A DNA stretch of 64,000 bases from Pyrocephalus nanus (Eukaryota; Chordata; Aves; Passeriformes; Tyrannidae): positions 1,552,001 to 1,616,000 of the forward strand of contig CM076264.1 of NCBI GenBank assembly GCA_038380795.1, given 5' to 3'. The notes under the pieces were generated by a model that worked only from the letters and a program-made list of their open reading frames with translations, had not been told where the DNA came from and ran no database searches. Positions 33,296 to 46,440 of this stretch are shown here, in pieces; positions within the stretch are counted from its first letter, which is position 1, and every line of letters starts with the position of its first letter. The position numbers and the translations under genes were made by a program.

Positions 33296-35447
33296 GAAGT
33301 TAGTTTGCTGAAGAGCATGGCCACTGGAAACGCCATTTGTGAGGAGAGGAAACTTAGAGGTAGTTGGATCTCGAAATAAAGATTGATGGCACAAGCTGTA
33401 CTGCAGTCCCTGTAGCTGTAGAGGCAAAGGGGAGAAATCCCTGCCAGAATCTGCCACGGGAGGTCATCGCATCCCTGCTTCTCGCTCGCTGGGCTGGCTG
33501 TGAGAGGAGCATTAGGGCTTTAACAGTGAATGGCTGTGGAAAAGGTAAAGGAGGAAGAGGTCACTTCCTCTCTGGGCCAGAGCAAAAACATGAAACTGAT
33601 GAATAAATGCTCTACTGAATGGGATAAATCTTGCTCTGGGGAGGGAGGGGAATAAAGCAAACCCCGCTGGATTAAGTGAGCAACTAGAAAAGGCCGAGTT
33701 AATGGGAGGGGTTTGGTCACCAGAAGGTCTTCCGTGCAGCCACCAGCTGTTTGTGTGCTGTGAGTGAATATTAGCGCATGGATAACACTAATCCTGGGGT
33801 GTCTGAGCCATGGCTGCCTTTAGCTCTGGGCTACCCGGCCCAGACACAGCCCTGAGCAGTGCTGGGAAGGAAAGCACTGAGCAGTTCTACTGCATGAGGC
33901 CCTGCACAGTACTGCATGTGCCAAACGGACCTGAACTGGGTGGGCATGCTGGTTGAAATCCACTAGGGATCCAGGAGTGTGGATTCCACACCAGGAGTAA
34001 GCAGTGAAGGGCTTTATTTTCCCTTAGCTTGGTATAATGTAATGCTCAGAGCCCAAACTGGAGGCTGTGGTGTGCAGGTGACTTTTGTTCTTGGGTCTAA
34101 GTTTTGGTCCATGGTATAGGGAACACGAGAGCAGTGTAAATAAGAATATGGTGCTTGGTAAGTGAGAGTGCAGGCTATATATTACCTGTTCACTGGATTT
34201 CTGCTGACTGCCCTTCCCAATGTCCTGGGCAGGCTGGACATTCCGTATATGTATCTCCAGGATGTCAAGGTTGTGCAGCTTGCACCACAGATGTTTGCTG
34301 GCTCACAGTACTGACTGGCTTGGAAAAAGGCTGTTGGTTCCTGAGAGTTATTTACCAAGATGATGCCACTGCAGCTCTTTCAGAGTACGTGTTGTGCTTT
34401 CCCCTGTCCTGCATATTGTGCTTCTCTCTGATTTCCTTCTGAGTTGTTGTGATTTGTCTTTTAGTAACTGCTAAAACCATGATCTTGTACAAGTTATAAC
34501 AGACGTGTTTAAGTCAGTGTTTAACTTGGATGCAGCTTCCTTGAGGATGTGGCTTCTGCTCTGTTCCACTTGGGTGTCTTAGGTGTTCTAGTCCTTTTTT
34601 CCAAGCAGTTCTGCTGAGTTAGCCCACCTGATTGCCGGGACCCTTCTAACTGCTGCTGGTTTCAGCACTGTCCATGGATGTGTGCTGACAGTGTGCCCTT
34701 TTAGTCATAATTCCCCCCAGATTTGCCTCCTCAGTTTTGTTAAAACAATGGCTGCTGCTCCCTGCTGAGCCTCCCCTGCACCTGTGGCGTTGTCCTCGCC
34801 GTGGCTCGTGGCCTTTACCCCGACCCCTCAGCCCTGGCACAGCTGGCCTCAGGTCATTGACTGGCTTGTTGGTCAGTCACCTGTGTGCTGCCCGTGCTGC
34901 GCCTCGTGAGGAGAACGCCCGCGCTCACACAAAGTGGGACCTGACTCCTTAGGTATCACCCGTGAGCTGCACCGCTCTGCTCTCCTCAGGGCTCCCTGCA
35001 ATGGTCCAGCGGAGTCGGGTAGGTGTCCCAGGTGTGCTGGTCCTTGCCAAAGTTTCTGTGTGTTGTGACACGGGAATATAGCTCAGTTTTGTGGAGCTGA
35101 GCAGTTTTAGGTCTTGGAGAGTGAACTGAGGTTCCCTGAGGCTGAGGGCTCTCTTTTCCATGGGTACTCTCCATTGTCAGCGTGCCTTGTGCTGCTGTGG
35201 CATGGTACGCTCTAGAGATGAATTCTTACCGTGCTTGCCAAATCTCACGGCTGTATCACTGCTTAAACTTGTGTGATACATACTTGCTGTTGTTTAACTC
35301 ATGTAAGTAAATGGCTTTTGATGAGATCTGTTAATGACTTGCAGTTAGCAAGTCCGCTGTGGTGGGGCTGATGGAGTTTGTCCGTGCCAGAGCTGAGTCA
35401 CTAGCTCTTCCCATCTAAAAAGTTCCTTTCCTCCGAAGGTTGCTCAC

Positions 35448-35907
35448 CCATGATACACTCAAAGTGATAATGCATCTTGGTTTTATGTTTTATTGACGGT
35501 CTGCACTTGCCCGTTGCTCTCAGATGAGGACACCTCCAGTGTGTGGTTGCACTGCTGGCTTTAAATACCGCTGTTAGCATTGCTTCTGGGATCGCCGGTA
35601 CAATCCAGCTGGAATCATACTGGCAGGAGGTCAGAAACCTTTGCTGCAAGGGTAGCAATTGTGTTTGCTTGTTGTGGAACACAGACTGAACGTGTCCGGA
35701 TCTTTCAAAGCCCTTCCGCGGAACCCTCCTTTTAGCCACTTTCGTCAGGAATTTTCTGTGTCTCCGCATTTGTTGTGCTGCCTTTGAGGGTTTTTTGTTT
35801 GTCTGCTTGGCTCTGGTGCTGGAATATAACCCAGTTCTCCCTCCTCCTCTGTTGTGCCACTTCCCATGGGCTGAACCTTTGCATTTCATTTCCTTACGCT
35901 GGCACAT
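35448..35907 (-). other. Candidate minus-strand coding exon (hypothetical)
   Basis: An ATG-initiated frame runs from 35907 and stays open through a GTGAGC donor at 35447-35442, leaving phase 1. That matches the phase-1 start required by the 31410-31467 block. The product would be a basic protein of about 153 residues, rich in K and R near residues 35-70. No family is recognised. ORF length alone is not significant in this window, where non-genic frames reach 150-220 codons. Confidence 0.15.
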
Positions 35908-38900
35908 ACGTTGGATGGGAACACCTGCACTGTGCTGTCACTTCATCTCCTCAGCTCCAAGCCTGGATATTTAGGCTAAAGTACTGGCTGTTCCCGTCCT
36001 GATCCTTGTCTCAGATAGCTGTAGTTGTTTTAGGTCTTGGAAGACATTTCTGTAGGGGGTTAGATCTGTCCTACGACATTTCCTGCTGGCTGGAATAAGA
36101 TATCCTTGAATGATCTGTGCTTTCACTAGGAAGTACTTAAAGTCTTGAAATTCAGTGTAGACACCAGAATTCTCAGCCTCTTACTGTAAGTACTGATTTT
36201 CACTTCTGCTTCTTGGTTTCAGGATGTTTGGTGATTTTTGTTTGGTTTTGGACAGTGCAACCCCCAAAACCTTTCAGTGATCTCTGATCTGTTACCAGTT
36301 GGCAGATCACAGCACTGGTTAAAAAATGACTGTTATCACTGTATGTAGTTTGGTCTAAGTTTTTGTTACTGTCATGTTTGTTTCTTTGGTTGTTTGGTTG
36401 TTTGGTTTTTTTTAGGGGACTGTGGGCTGTTTGTAAAAATAGCTTTAATCTGAAATAATCCCCAAACTGTTAGTATTTGGTAGTCCTTGGTTCCAGAGGT
36501 GACTGCCGCTGACAGTGTGAGGTCTTGGACAGGCTGCTGTTCCGAGCATGACTCATCGCTAGCACCTGTACTGCTGACAGCAAGGTGTGCCTCGAGGTTT
36601 GTTCTGTGCTTTTAACCTTTTAATTGCTGTGGAAGTGGTTGGGGAGGATGGAAGGAGCTAGAGGGAAGTTCTTAGTGGCTGTTTTTTAAAGGGAAGGGGG
36701 TTGAGATGGACGTTCAGGGAAATAGATTTCGATATGAGGCAGATGTTGGACAGGGAGATGCTCATATGGTAGAGCTGACTCTCTTCTTACTGATACGGCT
36801 CTTACAGTTTTATTCGTCTGGCAGGATATGAGAGAGAATGAGATGCCTTGGACTGAATCTTTGGCTCATGTTCATTATTGAAGCTTCATTTCCAAAACAG
36901 CTCCATAGAAATCAAACCAAGGAACGGAGATCACAGAGATGGAGAGGCTTTGAGACCTTACAGGAAACAGCGCTGCTGTAATCCGGGGGGAGACTGAGGT
37001 ATTTGTAGGCTAGCTTTGAAGCAGACTGTTGCTAAATGGAATCCATTAGGATCTCCGTGGCACGCACAATCCACCGGGAGCCTTGGGAAATAAGGCTGGA
37101 GTGGCTTGCACACAGCGGCTGGGGCTAGAGTGGGGCCGTGCTCCGGCAGGGACACAAACACGGGTTCTGCCTCAGCAGCACCGTGTGCTGGGGACATCCT
37201 TGTCAAACGGCAGCATTTCATCAGTGCTTCTGCTCTGCACAGCCACGAGAGAGGAGAATCCCACCCACAGCATGGGTTCACAGGTGTGATATGCTTTTAT
37301 GGAGCCGATGTCAGCCTCCTGAGAGCTTTTGCTGTTAGCTTCTGCAAACCCTTTGGCCCCTGGCCTCAGGAATCTGCAGCCCTCCAGCTTGGAGTTAAAT
37401 TGAACTGGAACTATTGCTTTGAATTACAGTGTGTTCTTTATTGAAATGACTGAGTGAGGGGTGGGAATGGGCAACAACCTCAGTAAAGCTGAACACATCA
37501 CGTAACTCACTGAGGGAATGCGGTGAGCAGGGGACTAGACCCAGTAGGTTTATAGACTTTAGAAAGAAATTGATTGATGGCATTTTACCTCCAGGTTTGG
37601 AAGTAAATCACTGAAAGGTCTGCTCAGTAGTGAGGGTTTTTTGTTCTTGCTAAAGAAGGATAAAAATTTACCTGCTTTTCTGTAACTGACAGCCGTACCA
37701 AGAAGTGGGAAGTGTCACCCAAAGGCAAGCCTGAAGAGCTATTACAATATATGGAGTTTAGCTGCCATACCTGATGGAAGGGAAGAGGGACAGAGAGGGG
37801 GTTAGGAATGTTCTATGCCTCTAACTTGTTACCTTGAGTGGTTGCCAAAGCACTCAGAGAGCAGGTGGGTGCTGAGCTCCTGCCTTGCTAGTGACACGGC
37901 CAAACCTCTGTGCTGGCTCCTGCGTGCTCGACTAGTGAGGGAGCCACAGTGGGAGAACAAAGGCAAGGGTAAGTCCCTCAAGGAAGTTTTAAGATCCTTG
38001 CTCTTCTCTCTCTCTAGAAGGTCTGTGTGTCCTGGGCAACTTCCCAAGGGAGGTGTTTGGTGTTTTGCTCCTCGTAGATGGTGGCTGACGGGGCTTTGCA
38101 GTTTTGCTGTGAGCCTACCGTGATGATGAAGTGGGATGCACTCTGCCTTATCAGTTCCATATCTAGACCCAGGGCACTGCTGTCACTCGAGGGTCATGCA
38201 AGTAGAAGAAGCAGTTTCCAAGGGGCTGGTCGTAGGGTCTGGCCTTTACACTCCCATAGAGTCAGTGAAATAGGACTGCTTTGAAGGGGATCTACTGATA
38301 CTTTTTTCTCTGCCAAATAAACATGTCAATAACTAAATAAGGCCATTACAAACCTGACAGGCTGCTTTGTCTTCTCTTGGCGCAGTTACTTTGGTTAAAA
38401 AGATCTTTCTGTCAGTGCAGGTTTTGCCTGGGGAAGCTGGAATAATTTCTTTCAGCAGGAGTTAGTTTTCCCCAGGAAAGGCTGTGCTCACCCTACGAGC
38501 CCTTTGCTGGCATCAAGCAAGGTAGAGGTGTACTGACAGTGGGCTCCCAGCACAGGCCTGTCCTGGGAGTAAAGGTCTGGGCACAGCTGTTTATTTGAAC
38601 TGTGAACATGTTGTAAGAGAATGAGCGTTTGTTGGTTTGTTTTTCTTTTTCCCCTGGCACGTAGCATGTTATCAAACAGAAACCCACCAAATTAGCCTGT
38701 GGGCTCTTTTGTTTGTTTTCTTAATAGCGTCTCCCAGTCAGGAAAACATGATCAGAAAGGACTTGGGAAAGAGCCATTTTTGGTCCTAAACCTGATGGTG
38801 TTCTTGAGCCTCTCCTATCTCCGTTTCATGTCTTAAATTTGGTGGGGTGAGAGGGAAAGTGATCTCTAATCCAGTTAAACACACCTGACTCCAAACTTGG

Positions 38901-39900
38901 GCTTGTTTGCTCAAGATTGAGATATGCAGAGGAGGTCTCTGTCAATGTTTAATGAAAGGGGTTAGAGTGGTGGTTTGCTCTGACACTCATAAATTCGAAA
39001 TACTTGTGCTCTGAGTACAGGTTGTGTGGGTTTTCTCCTCTTTTTCCCTTCTTGGTGTCTGAATTCTGCTGGGTTGGAGAACAAGTGTACTCGGTTTTTA
39101 CAAGTCACTGACGGGAGATGGAGAAAGGAAATGTTTAAGGTACAACTCAGCTTCTCAGAGAAAGCATGTGTCTCAGCTTCTGTTCTGTGAGAAAGTTGAT
39201 TTCCCCCTGTGCCAAGCAGGTTCTGCTCCAGCAGAAGGAACATCATGAGGGGTGGCTTATCTCCTGTCAGAAAGGAATTGGGCATGTGTAGATGTTAGCT
39301 AAGAAAAGGAAAAGGGCGTTATGACTTCCTTGTAATTAATGCATTTGATTACAGTTGATGTGGAGTGGTGAGTCTTTGCAGAGGCTGGTGAAAATCCCCA
39401 CCCCAGCCCCACTGCTGATTTCTTCACTTGTCCTAACTGCTGTTACAAATTGCAAGCAGTGCACTCCTTGCCCCTGGCATCATCCTGTTGTTGCACAACC
39501 CAATCTGCAGTGATTCGCAGCAATATTCTGATTAAGTTGGGTATTGGTGTCCATCTATTTGTTTGTTTAAAGCTGAATTTTGTGTGGTACATGTCTTTTG
39601 AGTGGCTGAAAGAAGTTCAGAGGTGGTAGACTGCCATGGACAGGTTATTTAAGAATGTAAAACTAGCTCTGCTGGACTGTGGATTTCCTTTGGTAGAACA
39701 GGCCCCATGGGAAAAGTCTCTAGTAGTGGTTGGGGCTGAGCATAGATTGGCTCCAATGAATGAGTTCCTCACACACTTGTTGTACAGAATTTATTACTTA
39801 CACAGACTTGTATCTGTTAAGAAATAAAAAATTTCCTTCTCTTTTTTGTTACAAAGGCAGCCTGCAGCCTTTCTAACCTTTTCAGCAGCTCCATTCTCAT

Positions 39901-40143
39901 GAATCATGGAATCACAGACTGGTTTGGGTTGGAAGAGACCTTAAAGATCATCCAGTTCCAACCCCCTGCCATGGGCAGGGACACCTCCCACTATCCCAGG
40001 TTGCTCCAAGCCCCGTCCAACCTGGCCTTGGACACTTCCAGGGATGGGGCAGCCACAGCTTCTCTGGGCAACCTGTGCCAGGGCCTCCCCACCCTCACAG
40101 GAAACAATTTCTTCTGTATATCTAATCTAACCCTGCCTTCTTC
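39901..40143 (-). mobile_element. CR1 LINE 3' fragment, minus orientation
   Basis: The best-preserved CR1 in the window: tail GAATCATGGAATCACAGACT, then 'gggttggaagagaccttaaa', 'ccctgccatgggcaggga', 'cttctctgggcaacctgtgc' and 'tatctaatctaaccctgcc'. It is 5'-truncated at about 240 bp with no coding capacity. Confidence 0.95.
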
Positions 40144-43100
40144 CATGAGGTTCTCATCAAGTTTACCATGTCTTTAGAGGTTTGTAGGGCAGCTCATGTT
40201 TTTATATGACTTACTGTTGAGTTTATTTTCCATAATGATTTGGGAAAGCTGATTTTGTTTTCCTCCCAGTCCAGGAATGATTGCTCATCTTTTCCCATCA
40301 CCGAGGCACTGGTTGGAAATAGGCAAAGATTTCACAACTTTTTGAAGCCAACTGTGTTCCTTCCCTGCTGAGAGCCCTCTAGCACTCTCCTTATCTGCCT
40401 TAGAAGAAAACTGCAGCCTGTGTTAACATGCTTCATTTCATTTTTTCCCCTCTGACTCCACCTATCCTGGCACAGTCCAGGTTCATTCTTGACTTTTACT
40501 CGAGGATTGTCTGTGATTTGGCTTAATCCTGTGCCCTGTTGTCATCAGGGATGTCACCTCACTCTCCTGACACCTCTGTAAGATGTCACTCTGTTTTCTT
40601 GGCAATGCTTGGATTTGCACAGCAGCAGAGTTTCTAAACTGATGCATTTTGCCACTTTCTGCGTGAGCTTTAGAAGGAGCTTGTATTGTAGTGTTTGAGA
40701 AAAAAATGTGCCTGCAGCATCTAGCCAGAGTCTGTAGGCAGGGATGCCAAACGTGGAGTGTCGCTCTCTAACCACATGCAACACAGCTACTACTCAGTGA
40801 TCTTCACAGCTCATTATGGGTTTGGGTTTTGCTGTCTCACGGCTGCCTTTCCTGTCATCTCGTAGCACAGAGGGTCTGGCTTCCTTGAAGGTTCCCTGAA
40901 GGTTTTCTGTATAGCAGCCTGGCCAATTCCTGCCCACCCCAGCTGACTGGGGAGCAGTGGGTGTCAGGGTGCACACGTAAGGGCAGTTTTACAGTATAGA
41001 TTTGGAAGGGACATCCTTAGGGTACCCAGCACAGTGGCAAAAGCGTGGCTCTGCAGCCAGGCCGGTGCTAACATCCTGAAAATAATTCCCTTACTGACAT
41101 ACTGATCCTTCTGAGAATTGTCCTTGGTGCTCAGCTTCAGGATTTCCCAGACTTTCCCACAGGTTGAACAGTTTTGGGTGTGTGCATGCGTGTTGTGGGG
41201 GGGTCGGTTGTGCCAACTGGCTACTGCAGCCTTAGGGCTTGTCTTTTGCTTCCTCCCTTCTTCTGTGAGTGTGGTTTAGGAATGCACTGGCTAATCTGAT
41301 GCTTTAATAATTTCAAAATTGCCTTGGTATCTGTGGTCAAACCACCTGGAGAGTCCTGCCTTTCCCACTTGTTGGGAAATGGTGGTGTTTGCTGGGTAAG
41401 CAGGGATAGACAGGAGCAGAAGCCCAAAGTTTGTGACACAGTAACGATCTAACAGCCTTCATCAAGTCCCACAGTTGCTTGTCTTGGATACAGAGAGAAA
41501 AAAACCCTTGTTGCTCTGTGATATCCTGGTGGGAATCCACCTGCAGCAGAGCCCCAGGGCCTGCACAGCTAACTGAGACGCAATCGAAGCTGAAGCTTGG
41601 CTTGGCCTGGCTCAGCCTGGCTGCTGACTGTTTCATCTGGCAACTAGCAGTCCTCTTCTCGCTATAGTTTGGCACTGGGCCTTTTCAGAGGCCTCTGGGC
41701 ACAAGATGAACCATCTTTTATTTGTCCTAGGCGCCGGCGCAGCTCCTGGTATGGCTGGCAGGATCTGAGACCCTCCCAATTCTCCAGCGTGCGCTGCTGT
41801 GAAGCTCAAGGGGGACTTGCTGCAGAAGCACAAGGACAGGGCAGAAATGCATCACAGGTAACGGGGGGAGTCCATGCCTACAGCTCTGCTGGTTTCTTTC
41901 TGACTGATCCACACCCAATGGATGCTTCAGCTGGACACATGACTAAATGTTTTGGTTGGGCACTTCCAGCTTGTGGTTGTATGACAGGAAGAGAGGAAAA
42001 ACATAAACTGGTCCTCTAGTGTCAAAGTAAACAAACATCCTCTGGTGCCTTTGGGACTGGGCTGTGGGCTGAGCAAGTGTGCCCCGGGTTGGTGGGAAAA
42101 TACATTGTGGGAAGAGGCTCTGTGGTTCTGCGAGCCTAAAGGAAAGTGGGATTAGACTCTTGGGTTGTTCCATGCCTGAGTAATGCCGCAGAAGAAGAGG
42201 AAAGCTGGTCCCTGCAGAGTGTGAAATGTGGTGTTAACGACGGGACACTGTGTCCATGCTGCTGTTACAAAAGGGTTTAACTGAGACCTGTCAGCAATTA
42301 ATTACAGTTGACTTTTAAAACAGTCTTTCTCATAGGTAAAAGAACATTTTATTATTTATTAATCTGCACTTACCTTCACAGGCTGAGGAATTTTGAGTGT
42401 TTGAATTGGTTGCAGAGGCAATTAAGCCTCTAAATCCCTTTTGAGGTGAGATCATGCCAGTTCTCTCCATACAAAAGGTGTACAGTATTTATTCCTGCTT
42501 TTTATATAGCTGCCATTTTTTTTTAAAATCATCTTTTGGCTCAGCTACCTAAACCCAACCTCCCTTATTGCCACAGCCCTCTGGCTGTGCCTTATAATTA
42601 TAAGGCACCCAGAAGGAATTCAGTGCAACCCTGTCATCCTTCAACATGTTGTTACATCACTCATGGAAAGATCGGGGACATAACCCTTTGCCCCAGGTAA
42701 ATTAGAGAAAGTAGAGCAGCGTAAGCAGGATGGAATGACTCCTTCCCAAAAACAATTGTAGCTAATACCAGGGAGAGAACTGGCTGACCTCAGATGAGAC
42801 TTGCCTCTTGGACAAACGAGGTGTCCCACTGCTCAACTCCAAGACACTGGAATTTTTGTTTAGAATTAGCTATATATTAAGTAATGGTTTGAAGGGCTCA
42901 GCTGCAGGAGAGTAAACAAGGGAGGGATACCTGAGTAAAGCCAAGTGAATGCTGTCTGAAAAGAAGAGGCTCCTAAAATTTCAGAAGTGACCATCCTTTC
43001 TGGGTATCCGTGTTGCTGGGGTTTGTCCCCTTTGGTACCAAGTCCCACTTTCTGATGGGAAATAAGCTGCATGACTGAAACTGAGAGAGTTGAAACACCT

Positions 43101-46100
43101 CGGTATTTCTGAGAGAGCATCGGAAGGTGCTTACACACAAGGGATTCATGGCTCTGGAGAGCGCTGACTGGAGAAGGGGCCACTGGATGGAGCTCTTGTC
43201 CTGTGGCTGGCCAGCACAAAAGCTGGTTACCTGAGAGGCGTGACCTGCAGCCCTGAGGAATTCCGCTAGGAAACCTGTCCTTGTACAAGGTAAGGGACTG
43301 GGATTCCAGTCTGACACGTGTGGTGGTGATATGTGATAACCTTCCATCGTTATATGGGAAACTTACACCTCCTGCTCAGTGAGGGAAAGGTCAAGGAGTG
43401 GGATTAGTTGTAGGCATTTGGGAGACCACATCCATAAGGCTCAGCAAACAGGTATCGCCACCAACATCTGGGTAAAAACCCAAGTCTGGAAGGTGCCAGC
43501 TAAGGATTTGGGCTAAACTGGTGGCTCTGAGCTTTCACTAAGTTATAAATCTTTGTTTCAAATAAACTGCTAAGCTGAAAATTAAAAGAGTCCGAAGCTG
43601 TTTTAGGAAGGCAGTTTATCCCAGTGAACACCAGTGAACATGTGTGTCTGTGCACTGTGGGAGGGAGTCTACACTTCTGCAAAACCTACTGAAATTTCTG
43701 CTTTTTTTAAAAAAATGCAAATTCAGTGTATTGTTTGGCTTGACTGTTGGGCTTCGTTGAACTCAAACAGGCCATTTTGTGTCATTTTATCTGCCTTTTT
43801 ACCCTGCATTTAAAATAGGCCCGTTGCCAGTTGCCTGCCTGGTTAGGAGTTAAAAGAAAAGTGAAACAGTGTTTACGACATACTGTATATGTTTAAGACA
43901 TGGAGTTCTTTCAGAGGAAGGGATTAGAATTGGATTGCTTCCAAAATCCAGTTTCCATAAACTGTGTGTGACTTCAAAAAGGAACGATTTCTTCCTTTTC
44001 GCTTTGTTGCTGTTCTCATAAAAAAGAGTTTGGCTCTGTGCGTATGTGCCTACGTACGTGTGTGTTGCATCACCGCTTTGGGAACGATCCTAAACTACAG
44101 GTTTAGGACACTGACTGGTGGCATCTCTGGATTGTAAAATCAAGCGGCAGAATGTCTTGCTTTAAGGACTGACTTGCCTCCTTATTTTTTTATTTTTATT
44201 TTATTTTTCTTCAGCAATTTGGGCTAATATTTGCAAATTACTTGTTTCCAGAGAGGGTTAAGTGTTTAGTGCATGAATTTGGGGCTGCCTCAGGGTTGCC
44301 AGACATGGAGTGTATCACATCCAGTTATGCTCCCAGGGCTTTGTTTTCCCTGCCTGCAAAAGCTGTGAAGGATGGCACATGTGGCTGTCCTGCCCCCTGC
44401 CATTCAGGGAAGAACTAACTGCCCTTCCAGCTCCCAGCCCTGGCATTCCTTGTTCAAAGCTCCTGACTGACTGTTTGAAGCTTTCTTTATTCATGTCTGT
44501 GCAAAGATTATTAGGAAAATCCTTTGGAGCTACTGGTAGCCGGAGGGCTGATAATAGGGCTGAAAGTAAACGCTGAGGTGGTGCAGGGTGTCACTTCTGA
44601 GGCTTTTGAGGGTGTGTTGCCAGCTGGTTTTCCTGCTCAGTGCTGTTTGGACAGAACGTGGCTTGGCTCTCTGTGGCACAAACTGCTGCTGTGTGCTGGT
44701 CACACACTTGTCTCCCACCCCTGGCAGGAACTGCATCCAGGATGGCTCCCCAAAGCACGTGTTACTGCCCATGGGTGATGAGGCGCTGCTGGTAGAGGGG
44801 TAAGGACTTGAAAGAGGATGTGGGTCACATTTTTTTTTCAAGTTCCAGGTGGCACATGGGTTTGTGGCAACACGCCCCTGGAAAAGCAGACAGCGCTTCA
44901 GGTTTAGTCATGCCCCGAGCTTATTATAGTTCCGCTGTGGGATTCCAGCAGCTCGCCAAGTGCCAGGGCCTAGCACTAGATAGTCATCCCAGCCACAGAG
45001 CCATCTGCCCCGTGGGTGGGAAGAGCCTCCGACAGCTGGTGGAGACGCTGGGTGGGACGAGCTAATGCACAGACAAATGACATGCTAATCCCGAGTCGGG
45101 AAAGGGGTGTGATGCCAGCCGTGCGGGGCAGGGATTGTTGCCAGGCAGGTGTCTGCAAACCTGGTGGCTCCCCCAGAACAGGCATCCCTCTCCTTCTGCC
45201 AGCGCTGGCCTCACGCTCCCAAATTAGTCAACACTTGGGCAAAGTGTGAATAGAAATCACATAGCTGGGAATCTGACTCTGCTCTGCCTAGGTACGTGTG
45301 AGGGTTATTGGGAAGGTTAGCGTGGGTGTTTCTGCTGTGTAAGCTGCAGGAAAATTCTTCTGCCCAAATTCCTGCTGGCTTGCTGAGCCTGGACTGCAAG
45401 AATAGTGAAGAGAGAGCATGAGAGAGCTCTCCAGGGGATGAGCAGCAGGATGGGCTTAGGAAGGACAAAGTGCTATGCTGAAGCTTGCTTTTCAGCAGCT
45501 GGTGTCTTCTAATACTAAATTGCAGCCCAAAAATGTAGAGAAAGAAGAATATAAAAATACAGCGGTGAAAGTGACTTTCCATGCTAATGGCTAAATTGAC
45601 TTTCTGTTTTTAACTCGGCCCAGAGTTAGCTTTGAATTTACTTTCATGATGAAGGCATCAGCATTGCCTGGCTTTGAGAATCAGGCTGGCATTTAAATGT
45701 GAGCTTAAGTCTATTTCTGTAAGCGTGATGCAGAGCACTCTCACCAAACTGTTAGAATTTCCTGCTAATTGTGGTGTTTCATTTCTGGCCAACTGCATTC
45801 CAGAATGACCTCTGTCTGATGTGCTATTTACTGACTCTATTTTAGTAGATAAACTGCCCAGCTTAGCAGTATGAAATTTCTCTTCCTTGTACAGTGCTCT
45901 AAAGCCCCTTTAAACCTGAAAGAAATCCCTAGGTTAATGTGATAATTTTGATTTATTAACTTGAGGTGTAGGTATAAACTCTTCCTGTTGGAATATTGAC
46001 AAGTGTTTGGCATTGGAGGGAGATGCTGGCACATACCGTATGGAAGGGCTGAGATCTGTAATAAAGACAAAGGCCACAAATATTTAAAGGCTTATTTCAT

Positions 46101-46342
46101 CCTGTCCTACCTTTAAGGCATCTTTTATTACTCTTTGATTGGAAATAACTTAAAGCAGGTCTAGGAAGGAACACTCTGTTAGTTGTGGAAAATGCAAATA
46201 ATGTTTTAAGACAACGCAGACCATCTTGGTGTTCCCTACGGGGTGGATTTGTCATCACATGCTTCTTGCAGAAGCACCTCAAATGGCTGAGACCTGCCCA
46301 CCCTCAGCTCTGAGCCCCCCTGTCCCCCCCAGCTCAGGCTCA
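40144..46342. other. Intergenic region downstream of DCK, part 2
   Basis: 6.2 kb with no recognisable gene. A stretch at 41731-41858 has exon-like borders but no known product. (TTTTA)-type runs lie at about 44184-44210. A decayed CR1-like tip may be present at about 40988-41035. Confidence 0.65.
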
Positions 46343-46440
46343 AGGCACTAATATCCAAACCTTTCCTCTCTCAGTTTAAAGCCATTTCCCCTTGTCCTGT
46401 CACTCCGTGCCCTTGTAAAAATTGCTTTCTTGTTTGGAAA
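46343..46440 (-). mobile_element. CR1 LINE internal 3'-region fragment, minus orientation
   Basis: 'cactaatatccaaacctttc', then 'gccatttccccttgtcctgt' and 'cactccgtgcccttgtaaaa' match the CR1 segment that lies just inside the 3' tip. The terminal tail itself is missing. Confidence 0.8.

Larger units (their letters stand above)
31286..39900. other. Intergenic region downstream of DCK, part 1
   Basis: 8.6 kb without any exon of a known family. It contains a 17-bp perfect tandem duplication at 33262-33295, T/TTTG runs (about 36380-36412) and the 35448-35907 minus-strand ORF. Nothing else is recognised. Confidence 0.7.

Noticed and set aside
40988..41035. Possible decayed CR1 tip ('agatttggaagggacatcct')
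   Set aside because: Only about 20 bp resembles CR1, too short to support as a feature.
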